Below are positions 7,698 through 12,630 of a stretch of DNA of 12,630 nucleotides, piece by piece; position 1 is the stretch's first letter; each line of letters opens with the position of its first letter. The position numbers and the translations under genes are program-made. This DNA comes from Clostridia bacterium (GTDB taxonomy: Bacteria > Bacillota > Clostridia > DUPQ01). The notes under the pieces were generated by a model that saw nothing but the letters and a program-made list of their open reading frames with translations, was not told the origin of the DNA and did not search any database. The stretch is from the NCBI GenBank assembly GCA_030592355.1, contig JAUVJE010000052.1, forward strand, positions 1-12,630, written 5' to 3'.

Positions 7698-8838
7698 ATA
7701 CCGTTTCACCATTGATAATCGTTGCGACGCAATGTGTCATTATTTCAAGGGGATTTCCATCAAAAACAGCAATATCTGCATCTTTACCGACCTCAATGCT
7801 CCCGATTCTATCTTCTAATTCACAGACTTCGGCAGCATAAATTGTAATAGCCTTAAGAGCTTCCAGCTCATCCATGCCTTCTTTCACAGCAACTCCGGCG
7901 CAAAGGGAAAGATACTGTATGGGGATAACATGGTGGTCCGTCATAATGGCAACCTTTATTCCTGCTTTTTGCAAAATCCCCGGGTTTTTGATAGTACTGT
8001 TGGTAAGTTCGTATTTTGAACGAAATGACAGCAATGGACCGACTATTACAGAAATATTTTCTTCCTTCAATTTATCCTTGATAATATAGCCTTCCGTGCA
8101 ATGCTCAATTGTAAAATTCAATCCGAATTCTCTGCCAATCCGTATTGCCGTCAAAATATCGTCCTCCCTATGGGCATGGATTTTGACCAGCAGACCATCA
8201 AATACTTTCGCGAGAGCTTCTTTTTTAAAATCCACCTTGCTCTGTTCATCTTCAGGTCGCTCCTTATAAGCTTTGGCTTCCATTAATGCTTCCCGCAATA
8301 CAGCCGCCGTTGCCATTCTGGTTGACGGTGTTTTTTTCTGCCCGCTGTAAATTCTTTTCGGATTCTCGCCAAAAGCCATTTTCATTGCCACGGGTTCTTT
8401 TAGAAGCATTTCTTCAATGCTGTTACCGAAAGTTTTCAGTGCGCAGAACTGTCCTCCTATGACATTTGCGCTGCCCGGCCCGATTACGAGTGTTGTGATC
8501 CCAGCCTCTTTGGCATCGCTAAAAGATCTGTCCTTATAGTATATTCCATCAATGGCTCTGAGGTGAGGCGTCACAGGATCAGTCATCTCGTTTCCGTCGG
8601 CACCTTCGAAGCCTATACCGTTTTCCCACATCCCGACATGGCAATGCGCATCAATCATTCCAGGCAATATATAGCCACCTTCTGCATCAATAATTTTCTC
8701 ACATTTACTTTCAATTTCGGCCGTTAGTTTTTCCGATTTACCGACCTTTTCAATTTTGCCGCCTTTAATCAGCACAAATCCACTAAAATCGTTTTTCTTC
8801 TTCATTGTAAAAACTCTGCCGTTTTTAATTAGTAGCAT
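7687..8838 (-). CDS. Metal-dependent amidohydrolase (imidazolonepropionase-like)
   Basis: A 383-residue amidohydrolase-superfamily enzyme that should hydrolyse a C-N bond in a small, probably cyclic, substrate; which one cannot be read from sequence. The N-terminal beta-sandwich (LLIKNGRVFTM, GGKIEKVG) leads into the TIM barrel with metal ligands His65 and His67 (DAHCHVG), His221/His223 (KIHAH), His246 (IEHC) and Asp301 (MTDHH). The C terminus returns to the sandwich with the common signature GSIEVGKDADIAVFDGNPLE (346-365). The start ATG (8836-8838) has GGAGG six bases upstream. It is the first gene of a unit with tsaE-tsaB-rimI, overlapping tsaE. The coupling may be only operon economy. It is not a clear dihydroorotase or urease alpha; an imidazolonepropionase-like or peptidase-like hydrolase is most likely. 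Confidence 0.88.
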   Translation of the reverse strand: MLLIKNGRVFTMKKKNDFSGFVLIKGGKIEKVGKSEKLTAEIESKCEKIIDAEGGYILPGMIDAHCHVGMWENGIGFEGADGNEMTDPVTPHLRAIDGIYYKDRSFSDAKEAGITTLVIGPGSANVIGGQFCALKTFGNSIEEMLLKEPVAMKMAFGENPKRIYSGQKKTPSTRMATAAVLREALMEAKAYKERPEDEQSKVDFKKEALAKVFDGLLVKIHAHREDDILTAIRIGREFGLNFTIEHCTEGYIIKDKLKEENISVIVGPLLSFRSKYELTNSTIKNPGILQKAGIKVAIMTDHHVIPIQYLSLCAGVAVKEGMDELEALKAITIYAAEVCELEDRIGSIEVGKDADIAVFDGNPLEIMTHCVATIINGETVYEG

Positions 8839-8866
8839 TATATTCCTCCAAAGTTTTGTTACTTCT

Positions 8867-8875
8867 ATTCTAACA
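8867..8875 (-). promoter_or_regulatory. Extended -10 promoter for the amidohydrolase-tsaEB-rimI unit
   Basis: The minus strand reads TGTTAGAAT, 28 bases upstream of the amidohydrolase ATG, leaving a leader of about 20 nt with GGAGG. No good -35 is seen. The preceding operon is terminated at 8941-8968, so a promoter is needed in this gap, which supports the call. Confidence 0.5.
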
Positions 8876-8940
8876 CTTACTGCAGTTGCCCTGAAACTTA
8901 ATTTTCGTAAAGATACCCCAGAGGTAAATTTGCGATATAT

Positions 8941-8968
8941 AAAAAAAGACGCTGTATGAAACAGCGCC
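8941..8968 (-). terminator. Rho-independent terminator after rpsI
   Basis: On the minus strand GGCGCTGT (from 8968) pairs with ACAGCGTC (to 8948), eight pairs with one G-T, around TTCAT, followed directly by seven T (8947-8941). It lies 21 bases after the rpsI stop and ends the rplM-rpsI operon. Confidence 0.93.
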
Positions 8969-8989
8969 GTATTTTTATGAGTATAGTTT

Positions 8990-9385
8990 TTATCTTTTCG
9001 AGAACTGTGGTGCTTTTCTTGCTTTTTTGAGTCCGTATTTTTTTCTTTCTTTCATTCTCGGGTCTCTGGTAAGGAAACCGGCTTTTTTAAGGTCAGGTCT
9101 CATTTCCGGACCGGCTTCCAATAAAGCTCTGGAGATACCATGTCTTATTGCACCTGCCTGGCCTGTAAATCCTCCACCTTTGACATTAGCCAAAACATCG
9201 AATTTCCCATCCGTTTTAGTGAGTACGAGAGGCTGCCTGCATATAAACTTCAACGTCTCAAGACCGAAATATTCGTCTATTCCCCTGCCATTGATTATAA
9301 CCTGTCCGCTTCCGGGCACAAGTCTAACCCTTGCTACTGATTTTTTTCTTCTTCCGGTTCCGTAATACTGTACGCTATTTGCCAT
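8990..9385 (-). CDS. rpsI: 30S ribosomal protein S9
   Basis: Small-subunit protein whose C-terminal tail reaches the P-site tRNA. The 131-residue protein carries YYGTGRRKKSVARVRL at the N terminus, GGGFTGQAGAIRHGISRAL in the middle and the highly conserved RRD/KERKKYGLKKARKAPQFSKR type tail. The reading frame also offers an ATG two codons earlier at 9391, but GGGAGG is eight bases from the ATG at 9383-9385 and only four from the earlier one, and S9 proteins commonly begin Met-Ala, so 9385 is chosen. It is 18 bp downstream of rplM in the conserved L13-S9 pair and is followed by a strong intrinsic terminator. Confidence 0.97.
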   Translation of the reverse strand: MANSVQYYGTGRRKKSVARVRLVPGSGQVIINGRGIDEYFGLETLKFICRQPLVLTKTDGKFDVLANVKGGGFTGQAGAIRHGISRALLEAGPEMRPDLKKAGFLTRDPRMKERKKYGLKKARKAPQFSKR

Positions 9386-9403
9386 TATCATATCCTCCCT
9401 TCA

Positions 9404-9838
9404 CTAAAATTTAATTTCAAGCACTTCGGGTTTCTGAGCTTCATGATTGTGCTCGGAACCTACGTAGACTTTCAATTTCTTAATCATTTGTCTTCCAAGG
9501 CTGTTTTTGGGAAGCATTCCCTTAACTGCATGAGTGATTATCCTGTCGGGGTGTTTCTTAAGCATATCGCTGTATTTGATTTCCTTAAGATTACCAACCC
9601 ATCCTGTGTGATGTCTGTAAAGCTTCTGAGTCGCTTTATTGCCTGTCACCTTTATTTTTTCGCAGTTGAGAACAATCACATAATCTCCGCAGTCTACATG
9701 AGGCGTATATACGGGTTTATGTTTTCCCCTGAGGATTTTAGCCACTTCACTGGCAAATCTTCCAAGAGTTTGTCCTTCAGCGTCAACTACAAACCATTTT
9801 CTTTCAATCGTTTCATTACTGGCCATTATTGTTTTCAT
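9404..9838 (-). CDS. rplM: 50S ribosomal protein L13
   Basis: Early-assembling large-subunit protein that binds 23S rRNA. The 144-residue protein shows the family N terminus (ERKWFVVDAEGQTLGRFAS), HVDCGDYVIV (47-56) and the signature VKGMLPKNSLGRQM with KLKVYVGSEHNHEAQKPE (105-138). The open frame runs on to an ATG at 9892, but the ATG at 9836-9838 matches the family start (MKT.MA...) and has AAAGGAG nine bases upstream, whereas the longer frame would start at the predicted transcription start. First gene of rplM-rpsI, with its own strong sigma-A promoter. L13 leaders in Firmicutes are known regulatory targets; whether the hairpin at 9872-9896 plays that role here is uncertain. Confidence 0.97.
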   Translation of the reverse strand: MKTIMASNETIERKWFVVDAEGQTLGRFASEVAKILRGKHKPVYTPHVDCGDYVIVLNCEKIKVTGNKATQKLYRHHTGWVGNLKEIKYSDMLKKHPDRIITHAVKGMLPKNSLGRQMIKKLKVYVGSEHNHEAQKPEVLEIKF

Positions 9839-9871
9839 TACTGAAAGCTCCTTTCGATATATAAACAAAAA

Positions 9872-9896
9872 TTCAATGCTTTTAATCAGCACTGAA
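9872..9896 (-). promoter_or_regulatory. Inverted repeat at the rplM transcription start / leader
   Basis: On the minus strand TTCAGTGCT (9896-9888) pairs with AGCATTGAA (9880-9872), nine pairs with one G-T, around seven bases, followed by TTTTTG. The predicted transcription start (about 9891) falls inside the first arm, so either the start is slightly earlier and this is a leader hairpin comparable to L13 leaders, or the dyad acts on DNA. Confidence 0.4.
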
Positions 9897-9897
9897 C

Positions 9898-9926
9898 ATT
9901 TTAATACACGATGTATTGAATGTCAA
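9898..9926 (-). promoter_or_regulatory. Sigma-A promoter of rplM-rpsI with a dyad in its spacer
   Basis: The minus strand has a perfect -35 TTGACA (9921-9926), a 17-bp spacer and -10 TAAAAT (9898-9903), about 60 bases upstream of rplM. The spacer region contains the perfect inverted repeat AATACA-TCG-TGTATT (9903-9917), placed where a bound repressor would block RNA polymerase. Confidence 0.8.
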
Positions 9927-10024
9927 GCCTAATTTTCGATTATTTTAATATGCTATTTCATTGCTCCGTTTTTCGCCATTTTTCTCTGTTTTTCTCGCAT
10001 ATACTCGCTTGCCATTTCACTTAA

Positions 10025-10058
10025 GTGACGTACCGCAGGCGCAGCCGAGGAACGTCAC
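10025..10058. repeat. Twin hairpin element, copy A
   Basis: GTGACGT (10025-10031) pairs perfectly with ACGTCAC (10052-10058). Just inside are the conserved strings CGTACCGCAG and CGAGGAACG also found in copy B: an A-A mismatch, two C-G pairs, a G-A mismatch and a further C-G pair. CACTTAAGTG (10018-10027), a perfect palindrome, overlaps its left edge. It lies in the gene-free stretch 9839-10236, upstream of the rplM promoter and after the yfbR stop. Confidence 0.75.
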
Positions 10059-10077
10059 CGGTGTGCTGAGATGTCAT

Positions 10078-10123
10078 TGGCGTACCGCAGAATATTACAG
10101 TAATCAGAGTTCGAGGAACGCCA
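10078..10123. repeat. Twin hairpin element, copy B
   Basis: TGGCGT (10078-10083) pairs with ACGCCA (10118-10123), enclosing the same CGTACCGCAG and CGAGGAACG strings as copy A. The apical part differs: it contains its own small hairpin ATTAC-A-GTAAT (10094-10104). No T-run follows on either strand. Confidence 0.75.
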
Positions 10124-10179
10124 TAAACATCTGCACACATACAGTTCTTCAAGTTGAAATATTAATAGCCATGATACAA

Positions 10180-10214
10180 GGAGTACCCCCGACGCTGTCC
10201 GTCTGTGATACTCC
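10180..10214 (-). other. Hairpin after yfbR, possible weak terminator
   Basis: GGAGTA (10180-10185) pairs with TACTCC (10209-10214); GAC (10191-10193) with GTC (10201-10203) may stack inside. On the minus strand it lies about 20 bases after the yfbR stop, but only TTGT follows, so intrinsic termination would be weak. I see no better yfbR terminator. Confidence 0.35.
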
Positions 10215-10236
10215 GCAATACAACCGTAGAATTTTT

Positions 10237-10812
10237 TTATACATCATCGATGTTCATACCATAAACAGGCAGAAACTTCTTCATGAAATATTTTACCTCC
10301 TTAAGCTCATATCCATCTATCGTCTTTTTAAGAGTTCTTTTCGCAGTACTGAAATCGTCATTACCCGCCCGTTCTTCTTCCAGGCATTTAATATAGGCAG
10401 AAATTTTATCAGCCGCTTTTACCAATTGTTTCTCTTCATCATCGGCAATATAAAAATAATGGACATATTCTTTTTCCAATTCTTCCGGCAGCATACATAA
10501 AATTCTTTGCACGGCCTGAGCTTCCAGTTCCTTATAAGCTTTCATTATTGCAGCATTTCCATATTTAACAGGCGTCGGCATATCTCCGGTAATCGCTTCA
10601 TTGGCATCATGAAACATGGCGCTCATCGCTATCCTGTCTGCATTATAATTCTTGCCATAATAGCAATTACCTATTGTGGCCAGCCCATGAGCCACTACGG
10701 CAACATCAAAGCTATGCTCCTTTAAGTTCTCGTATCTGGTGTTGCGCATAAGACCCCATCTTGTTATATATTTCATCCGGTGGATAAAAGCAAAGAAACC
10801 ATTCTCACTCAT
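10237..10812 (-). CDS. yfbR: HD-domain 5'-deoxynucleotidase, YfbR type
   Basis: Cytoplasmic phosphohydrolase that removes phosphate from deoxyribonucleoside 5'-monophosphates. The 191-residue protein aligns along its length with what I recall of E. coli YfbR: FFAFIHRMKYITRWGLMRN at the N terminus with Arg18-Trp19, the HD metal set His33 (KEHSFDVA), His68-Asp69 (MFHDANE) and Asp135 (KAADKISAYIKCLEE), plus Glu72 and Asp77 in NEAITGDMPTPVKY, which give the 5'-deoxy preference in the family. The ATG at 10810-10812 has GGGAG seven bases upstream. It is transcribed divergently from dgt, and its promoter overlaps that of dgt. Together the two enzymes would degrade deoxynucleotides at mono- and triphosphate level. 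Confidence 0.95.
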   Translation of the reverse strand: MSENGFFAFIHRMKYITRWGLMRNTRYENLKEHSFDVAVVAHGLATIGNCYYGKNYNADRIAMSAMFHDANEAITGDMPTPVKYGNAAIMKAYKELEAQAVQRILCMLPEELEKEYVHYFYIADDEEKQLVKAADKISAYIKCLEEERAGNDDFSTAKRTLKKTIDGYELKEVKYFMKKFLPVYGMNIDDV

Positions 10813-10825
10813 AATTCGTCTCCCT

Positions 10826-10854
10826 TTGTAATAAATTGTCTTAAGCTATATAAT
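10826..10854 (+). promoter_or_regulatory. Sigma-A promoter of dgt
   Basis: TTGTAA (10826-10831), a 17-bp spacer and a perfect TATAAT (10849-10854) give a predicted start near 10861 and a leader of about 30 nt carrying GGAGGG for dgt. Confidence 0.8.
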
Positions 10855-10862
10855 TATTATAA
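10848..10862. promoter_or_regulatory. PerR/Fur-family-like palindrome between yfbR and dgt
   Basis: ATATAATTATTATAA matches the PerR box TTATAATnATTATAA at 13 of 14 specified bases. The same bases form the two opposed -10 hexamers of yfbR and dgt, so the palindrome may be a by-product of promoter overlap. If a repressor does bind here, it would shut both genes. Confidence 0.4.
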
Positions 10863-10864
10863 CA
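10856..10864 (-). promoter_or_regulatory. Extended -10 promoter of yfbR
   Basis: The minus strand reads TGTTATAAT, 43 bases before the yfbR ATG. The -10 lies one base from the dgt -10 on the other strand. No clear -35 is visible. Confidence 0.6.
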
Positions 10865-10890
10865 AAAATCGTACCGCGGAGGGCACCGAT

Positions 10891-12117
10891 ATGAACGGAA
10901 ATTTCAAAGACCATGCAATGCTTCCGGGAAATCCAAAATATGAATCAGCAATAGTCCGGTATGGAAAACTGTCAGAAAAACCGGATGACATCAGGACTCC
11001 TTTTGAACGGGATTATACAAGAATTCTGCATTCCCGTGCTTATAGCAGGCTAAAGCATAAAACACAGGTATTTTTCGCCACCCGTAATGACCATATATGC
11101 ACCAGAATTGAACATGTCAACTATGTGTCTTCAATATCCGTGGCCATATGCAAGCACCTTGGACTAAATGAAGAATTGGCACTGGCCATTTCCACGGGAC
11201 ATGATTTGGGGCATGCACCCTTCGGCCATTCCGGCGAAAGGTATATAAACCAAATAATTTCAAAACACATCGATAGAACTTTCGGTCATGAAAAAAACAG
11301 TCTTCGTTTCGTTGACCAATATGAAACCTTACAAAATTCAAAAGGTTATGAACAGAATCTTAATCTTACATATGCCGTCAGGGACGGAATCATCTGTCAT
11401 TGCGGCGAAGTGGAAGATGCTTACCTGATGCCCCGTGACGAAATTGTCTCTCTTGAAACCATTGAGCATCCAAATGAGTTTTCCCCATATACATGGGAAG
11501 GCTGCGTTGTAAAAATCGCCGATAATATTGCTTATGTGGGAAGAGATATCGAAGATGCCCTAAGACTTAATATCCTTGATAGTGTTCATGAGCATATCCT
11601 TGAAGAGCTGCTGAAAGACTATGCCAATATAGACATCAGTAAAACAAACAACACTTCTTTGATTTACCATCTGGTAGCAGACCTTTGCGCACAAAGCACA
11701 CCGGAGAAGGGAATGCATTATTCCACCGATCATTTGAAGTTCTTAAGAGCTATTAAAGATTTCAATTATGAATATATTTATAACAATGAGCGATTGCTGG
11801 TATTCCATGATTATGCGCGTTTGATACTGGAATCCATTTTTAACATGCTGTTAAGTTTCTATCATGGCGAAGAAACCATTCAGCACATAAATGACCACTA
11901 TATAAACACCTATCCGGAGCTTTGCTTTACATTTATAAATAAGCTTGAGAAGTTCTCGGACCTTGGCGGCCATGATAATAGAAATCCAAAATACAAGAAC
12001 AAGGTAATCTATAAATTAGGCAATCGAGATGATTATATTATCGCAATAATCGATTATCTGGCCTCTATGACAGATCATTTTGCAATTAAAATTTTCGATG
12101 AGTTAACCGCATTTTAG
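10891..12117 (+). CDS. dgt: Deoxyguanosinetriphosphate triphosphohydrolase-like HD protein
   Basis: HD-superfamily dNTP triphosphohydrolase, which cleaves dNTPs to deoxynucleoside and tripolyphosphate in the cytoplasm; dGTP is the classic substrate but relatives act on several dNTPs. The 408-residue protein has RTPFERDYTRILHSRAYSRL (35-54), His75 in TRIEHVNYV, the HD pair His104-Asp105 in STGHDLGHAPFGHSGE, His133 in FGHEKNSLRF and Asp211 in VVKIADNIAYVGRDIEDAL. The frame is open back to 10780, but that would overlap yfbR and its own promoter; the ATG at 10891 has GGAGGG seven bases upstream and fits the family. The C terminus (MTDHFAIKIFDEL) is complete. The stop codon TAG and the last base of the final Phe codon lie inside the first repeat unit. 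Divergent from yfbR. Confidence 0.95.
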   Translation: MNGNFKDHAMLPGNPKYESAIVRYGKLSEKPDDIRTPFERDYTRILHSRAYSRLKHKTQVFFATRNDHICTRIEHVNYVSSISVAICKHLGLNEELALAISTGHDLGHAPFGHSGERYINQIISKHIDRTFGHEKNSLRFVDQYETLQNSKGYEQNLNLTYAVRDGIICHCGEVEDAYLMPRDEIVSLETIEHPNEFSPYTWEGCVVKIADNIAYVGRDIEDALRLNILDSVHEHILEELLKDYANIDISKTNNTSLIYHLVADLCAQSTPEKGMHYSTDHLKFLRAIKDFNYEYIYNNERLLVFHDYARLILESIFNMLLSFYHGEETIQHINDHYINTYPELCFTFINKLEKFSDLGGHDNRNPKYKNKVIYKLGNRDDYIIAIIDYLASMTDHFAIKIFDELTAF

Positions 12118-12286
12118 AAAAACCAGGACGAAGTTTACTGAGAAATAATTGTGTACCAAGCGCCTGATGGCGATAATTTTTTTGCCAGGCGAGGCTTTGG
12201 AGATTCTCCTTGAACGAAGTGTATGTCGATACATGAGTTAGAGAAGAAGCGAATAAAACGAAGCAGTCTGAAAATTATATTTAGAA

Positions 12287-12327
12287 AGCCGCCGATTAGA
12301 CTTAGTCAATATCCGGTGGTTCTTTTT
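12287..12327 (+). terminator. Terminator-like hairpin in repeat copy 1, downstream of dgt
   Basis: AGCCGCCG (12287-12294) pairs with CGGTGGTT (12314-12321), using two G-T pairs, with GACTTAGTC (12299-12307) able to fold inside the loop. C and five T follow. It is 170 bases after the dgt stop and is the first plausible terminator for dgt, though the loop is long. Confidence 0.5.
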
Positions 12328-12538
12328 AACATTGTCAGACGATGGCGAAAAATTAGCCCGTCAGGTTAGAAAAACCAGGACGAAGTTTACTGAGAAATAA
12401 TTGTGTACCAAGCGCCCGATGGCGATAATTTTTTTGCCAGGCGAGGCTTTGGAGATTCTCCTTGAACGAAGTGTATGTCGATACATGAGTGAGAGGAGAA
12501 GCGAATAAAACGAAGCAGTCTGAAAATTATATTTAGAA

Positions 12539-12579
12539 AACCGCCGATTAGATTTAGTCAATATCCGGTGGTTCTTTTT
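12539..12579 (+). terminator. Terminator-like hairpin in repeat copy 2
   Basis: AACCGCCG (12539-12546) pairs with CGGTGGTT (12566-12573), with one G-T pair, followed by C and five T. It is the same structure as in copy 1, 252 bases further on. Here the inner dyad is weakened to GATTTAGTC. Confidence 0.45.
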
Positions 12580-12630
12580 AACATTGTCAGACGATGGCGA
12601 AAAATTAGCCCGTCAGGTTAGAAAAACCAG

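Larger units (their letters stand above)
12114..12630 (+). repeat. 252-bp tandem direct repeat (two full copies and start of a third)
   Basis: Copies begin with TTAGAAAAACCAGG at 12114, 12366 and 12618, an exact 252-bp period. Copies 1 and 2 differ at only five positions (12165, 12239, 12244, 12288, 12301 against the bases 252 further on), with no gaps. The array continues past the window edge. Each unit contains small dyads: CGCC-TGAT-GGCG (12161-12172), GGAGA-T-TCTCC (12199-12209), TGTAT-GTCG-ATACA (12220-12233) and a terminator-like hairpin (12287-12321). GATGGCGA occurs twice per unit (12166, 12341). No frame stays open through a unit in both copies, so this appears non-coding. There is no gene in this 513-bp stretch. 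Confidence 0.97.

Noticed and set aside
9839..9892. Eighteen-codon N-terminal extension of L13
   Set aside because: It would start at the predicted transcription start; the ATG at 9838 has AAAGGAG and fits family length.
9961..10500. Plus-strand frame of 179 codons between rplM and yfbR
   Set aside because: Most of it is antisense to yfbR; composition is unlike the real genes, it has no ribosome-binding site and it crosses the hairpins.
10780..10890. Upstream 37-codon extension of dgt
   Set aside because: It overlaps the start of yfbR and runs through both promoters; the ATG at 10891 has a strong ribosome-binding site and matches the family N terminus.
12361..12561. Minus-strand frame of 66 codons inside repeat copy 2
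   Set aside because: In copy 1 the same frame is broken by a TAA (from the T/G difference at 12239/12491). It has no plausible ribosome-binding context, so I treat the repeat as non-coding.
12114..12630. CRISPR array
   Set aside because: The period is 252 bp with the whole unit conserved; there are no short repeats with unique spacers and no cas genes.

Overview
The window is a low-GC, clostridia-like (Firmicutes) chromosomal segment made mostly of conserved housekeeping genes. The evidence is the tig-clpP-clpX order, the tsaE-tsaB-rimI cluster, an L13-S9 operon with a classic U-tract terminator, strong Shine-Dalgarno sequences (GGAGG type), and sigma-A promoters that are often of the extended -10 type. 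I cannot name a genus from the sequence.

Layout, left to right. Positions 65-3354 (minus strand) hold the trigger factor / ClpP / ClpX unit, transcribed from a promoter near 3416. Positions 3496-5984 (minus) hold a metallophosphoesterase coupled to uvrC. Positions 6108-8838 (minus) hold an amidohydrolase followed by the overlapping tsaE, tsaB and rimI. Positions 8990-9838 (minus) hold rplM-rpsI with its own promoter and terminator. A 398-bp gene-free stretch (9839-10236) carries that promoter plus three hairpins, two of which share a conserved core. yfbR (minus) and dgt (plus) are then transcribed divergently from a 78-bp region. From 12114 to the right edge there is no gene, only a 252-bp tandem repeat: two complete copies and the start of a third.

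Functionally, the segment joins protein folding and turnover (trigger factor, ClpXP), DNA repair (UvrC), translation (L13, S9, the t6A tRNA-modification partners TsaB/TsaE, RimI) and deoxynucleotide breakdown (YfbR on dNMPs, a Dgt-like enzyme on dNTPs). tsaD, the catalytic partner of TsaB/TsaE, is not in the window.

The unusual material lies between genes: (1) the 252-bp tandem repeat after dgt, each copy with several small dyads and a terminator-like hairpin, and a diverged relative of its 3' end at the extreme left edge next to the clpX stop; (2) twin hairpins at 10025-10058 and 10078-10123 with the same internal sequences but different, still complementary, outer stems; (3) a long hairpin just upstream of uvrC, which itself lacks a visible ribosome-binding site; (4) a PerR-box-like palindrome formed by two opposed -10 hexamers between yfbR and dgt. 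No CRISPR array, transposase, phage gene, tRNA or rRNA was seen.
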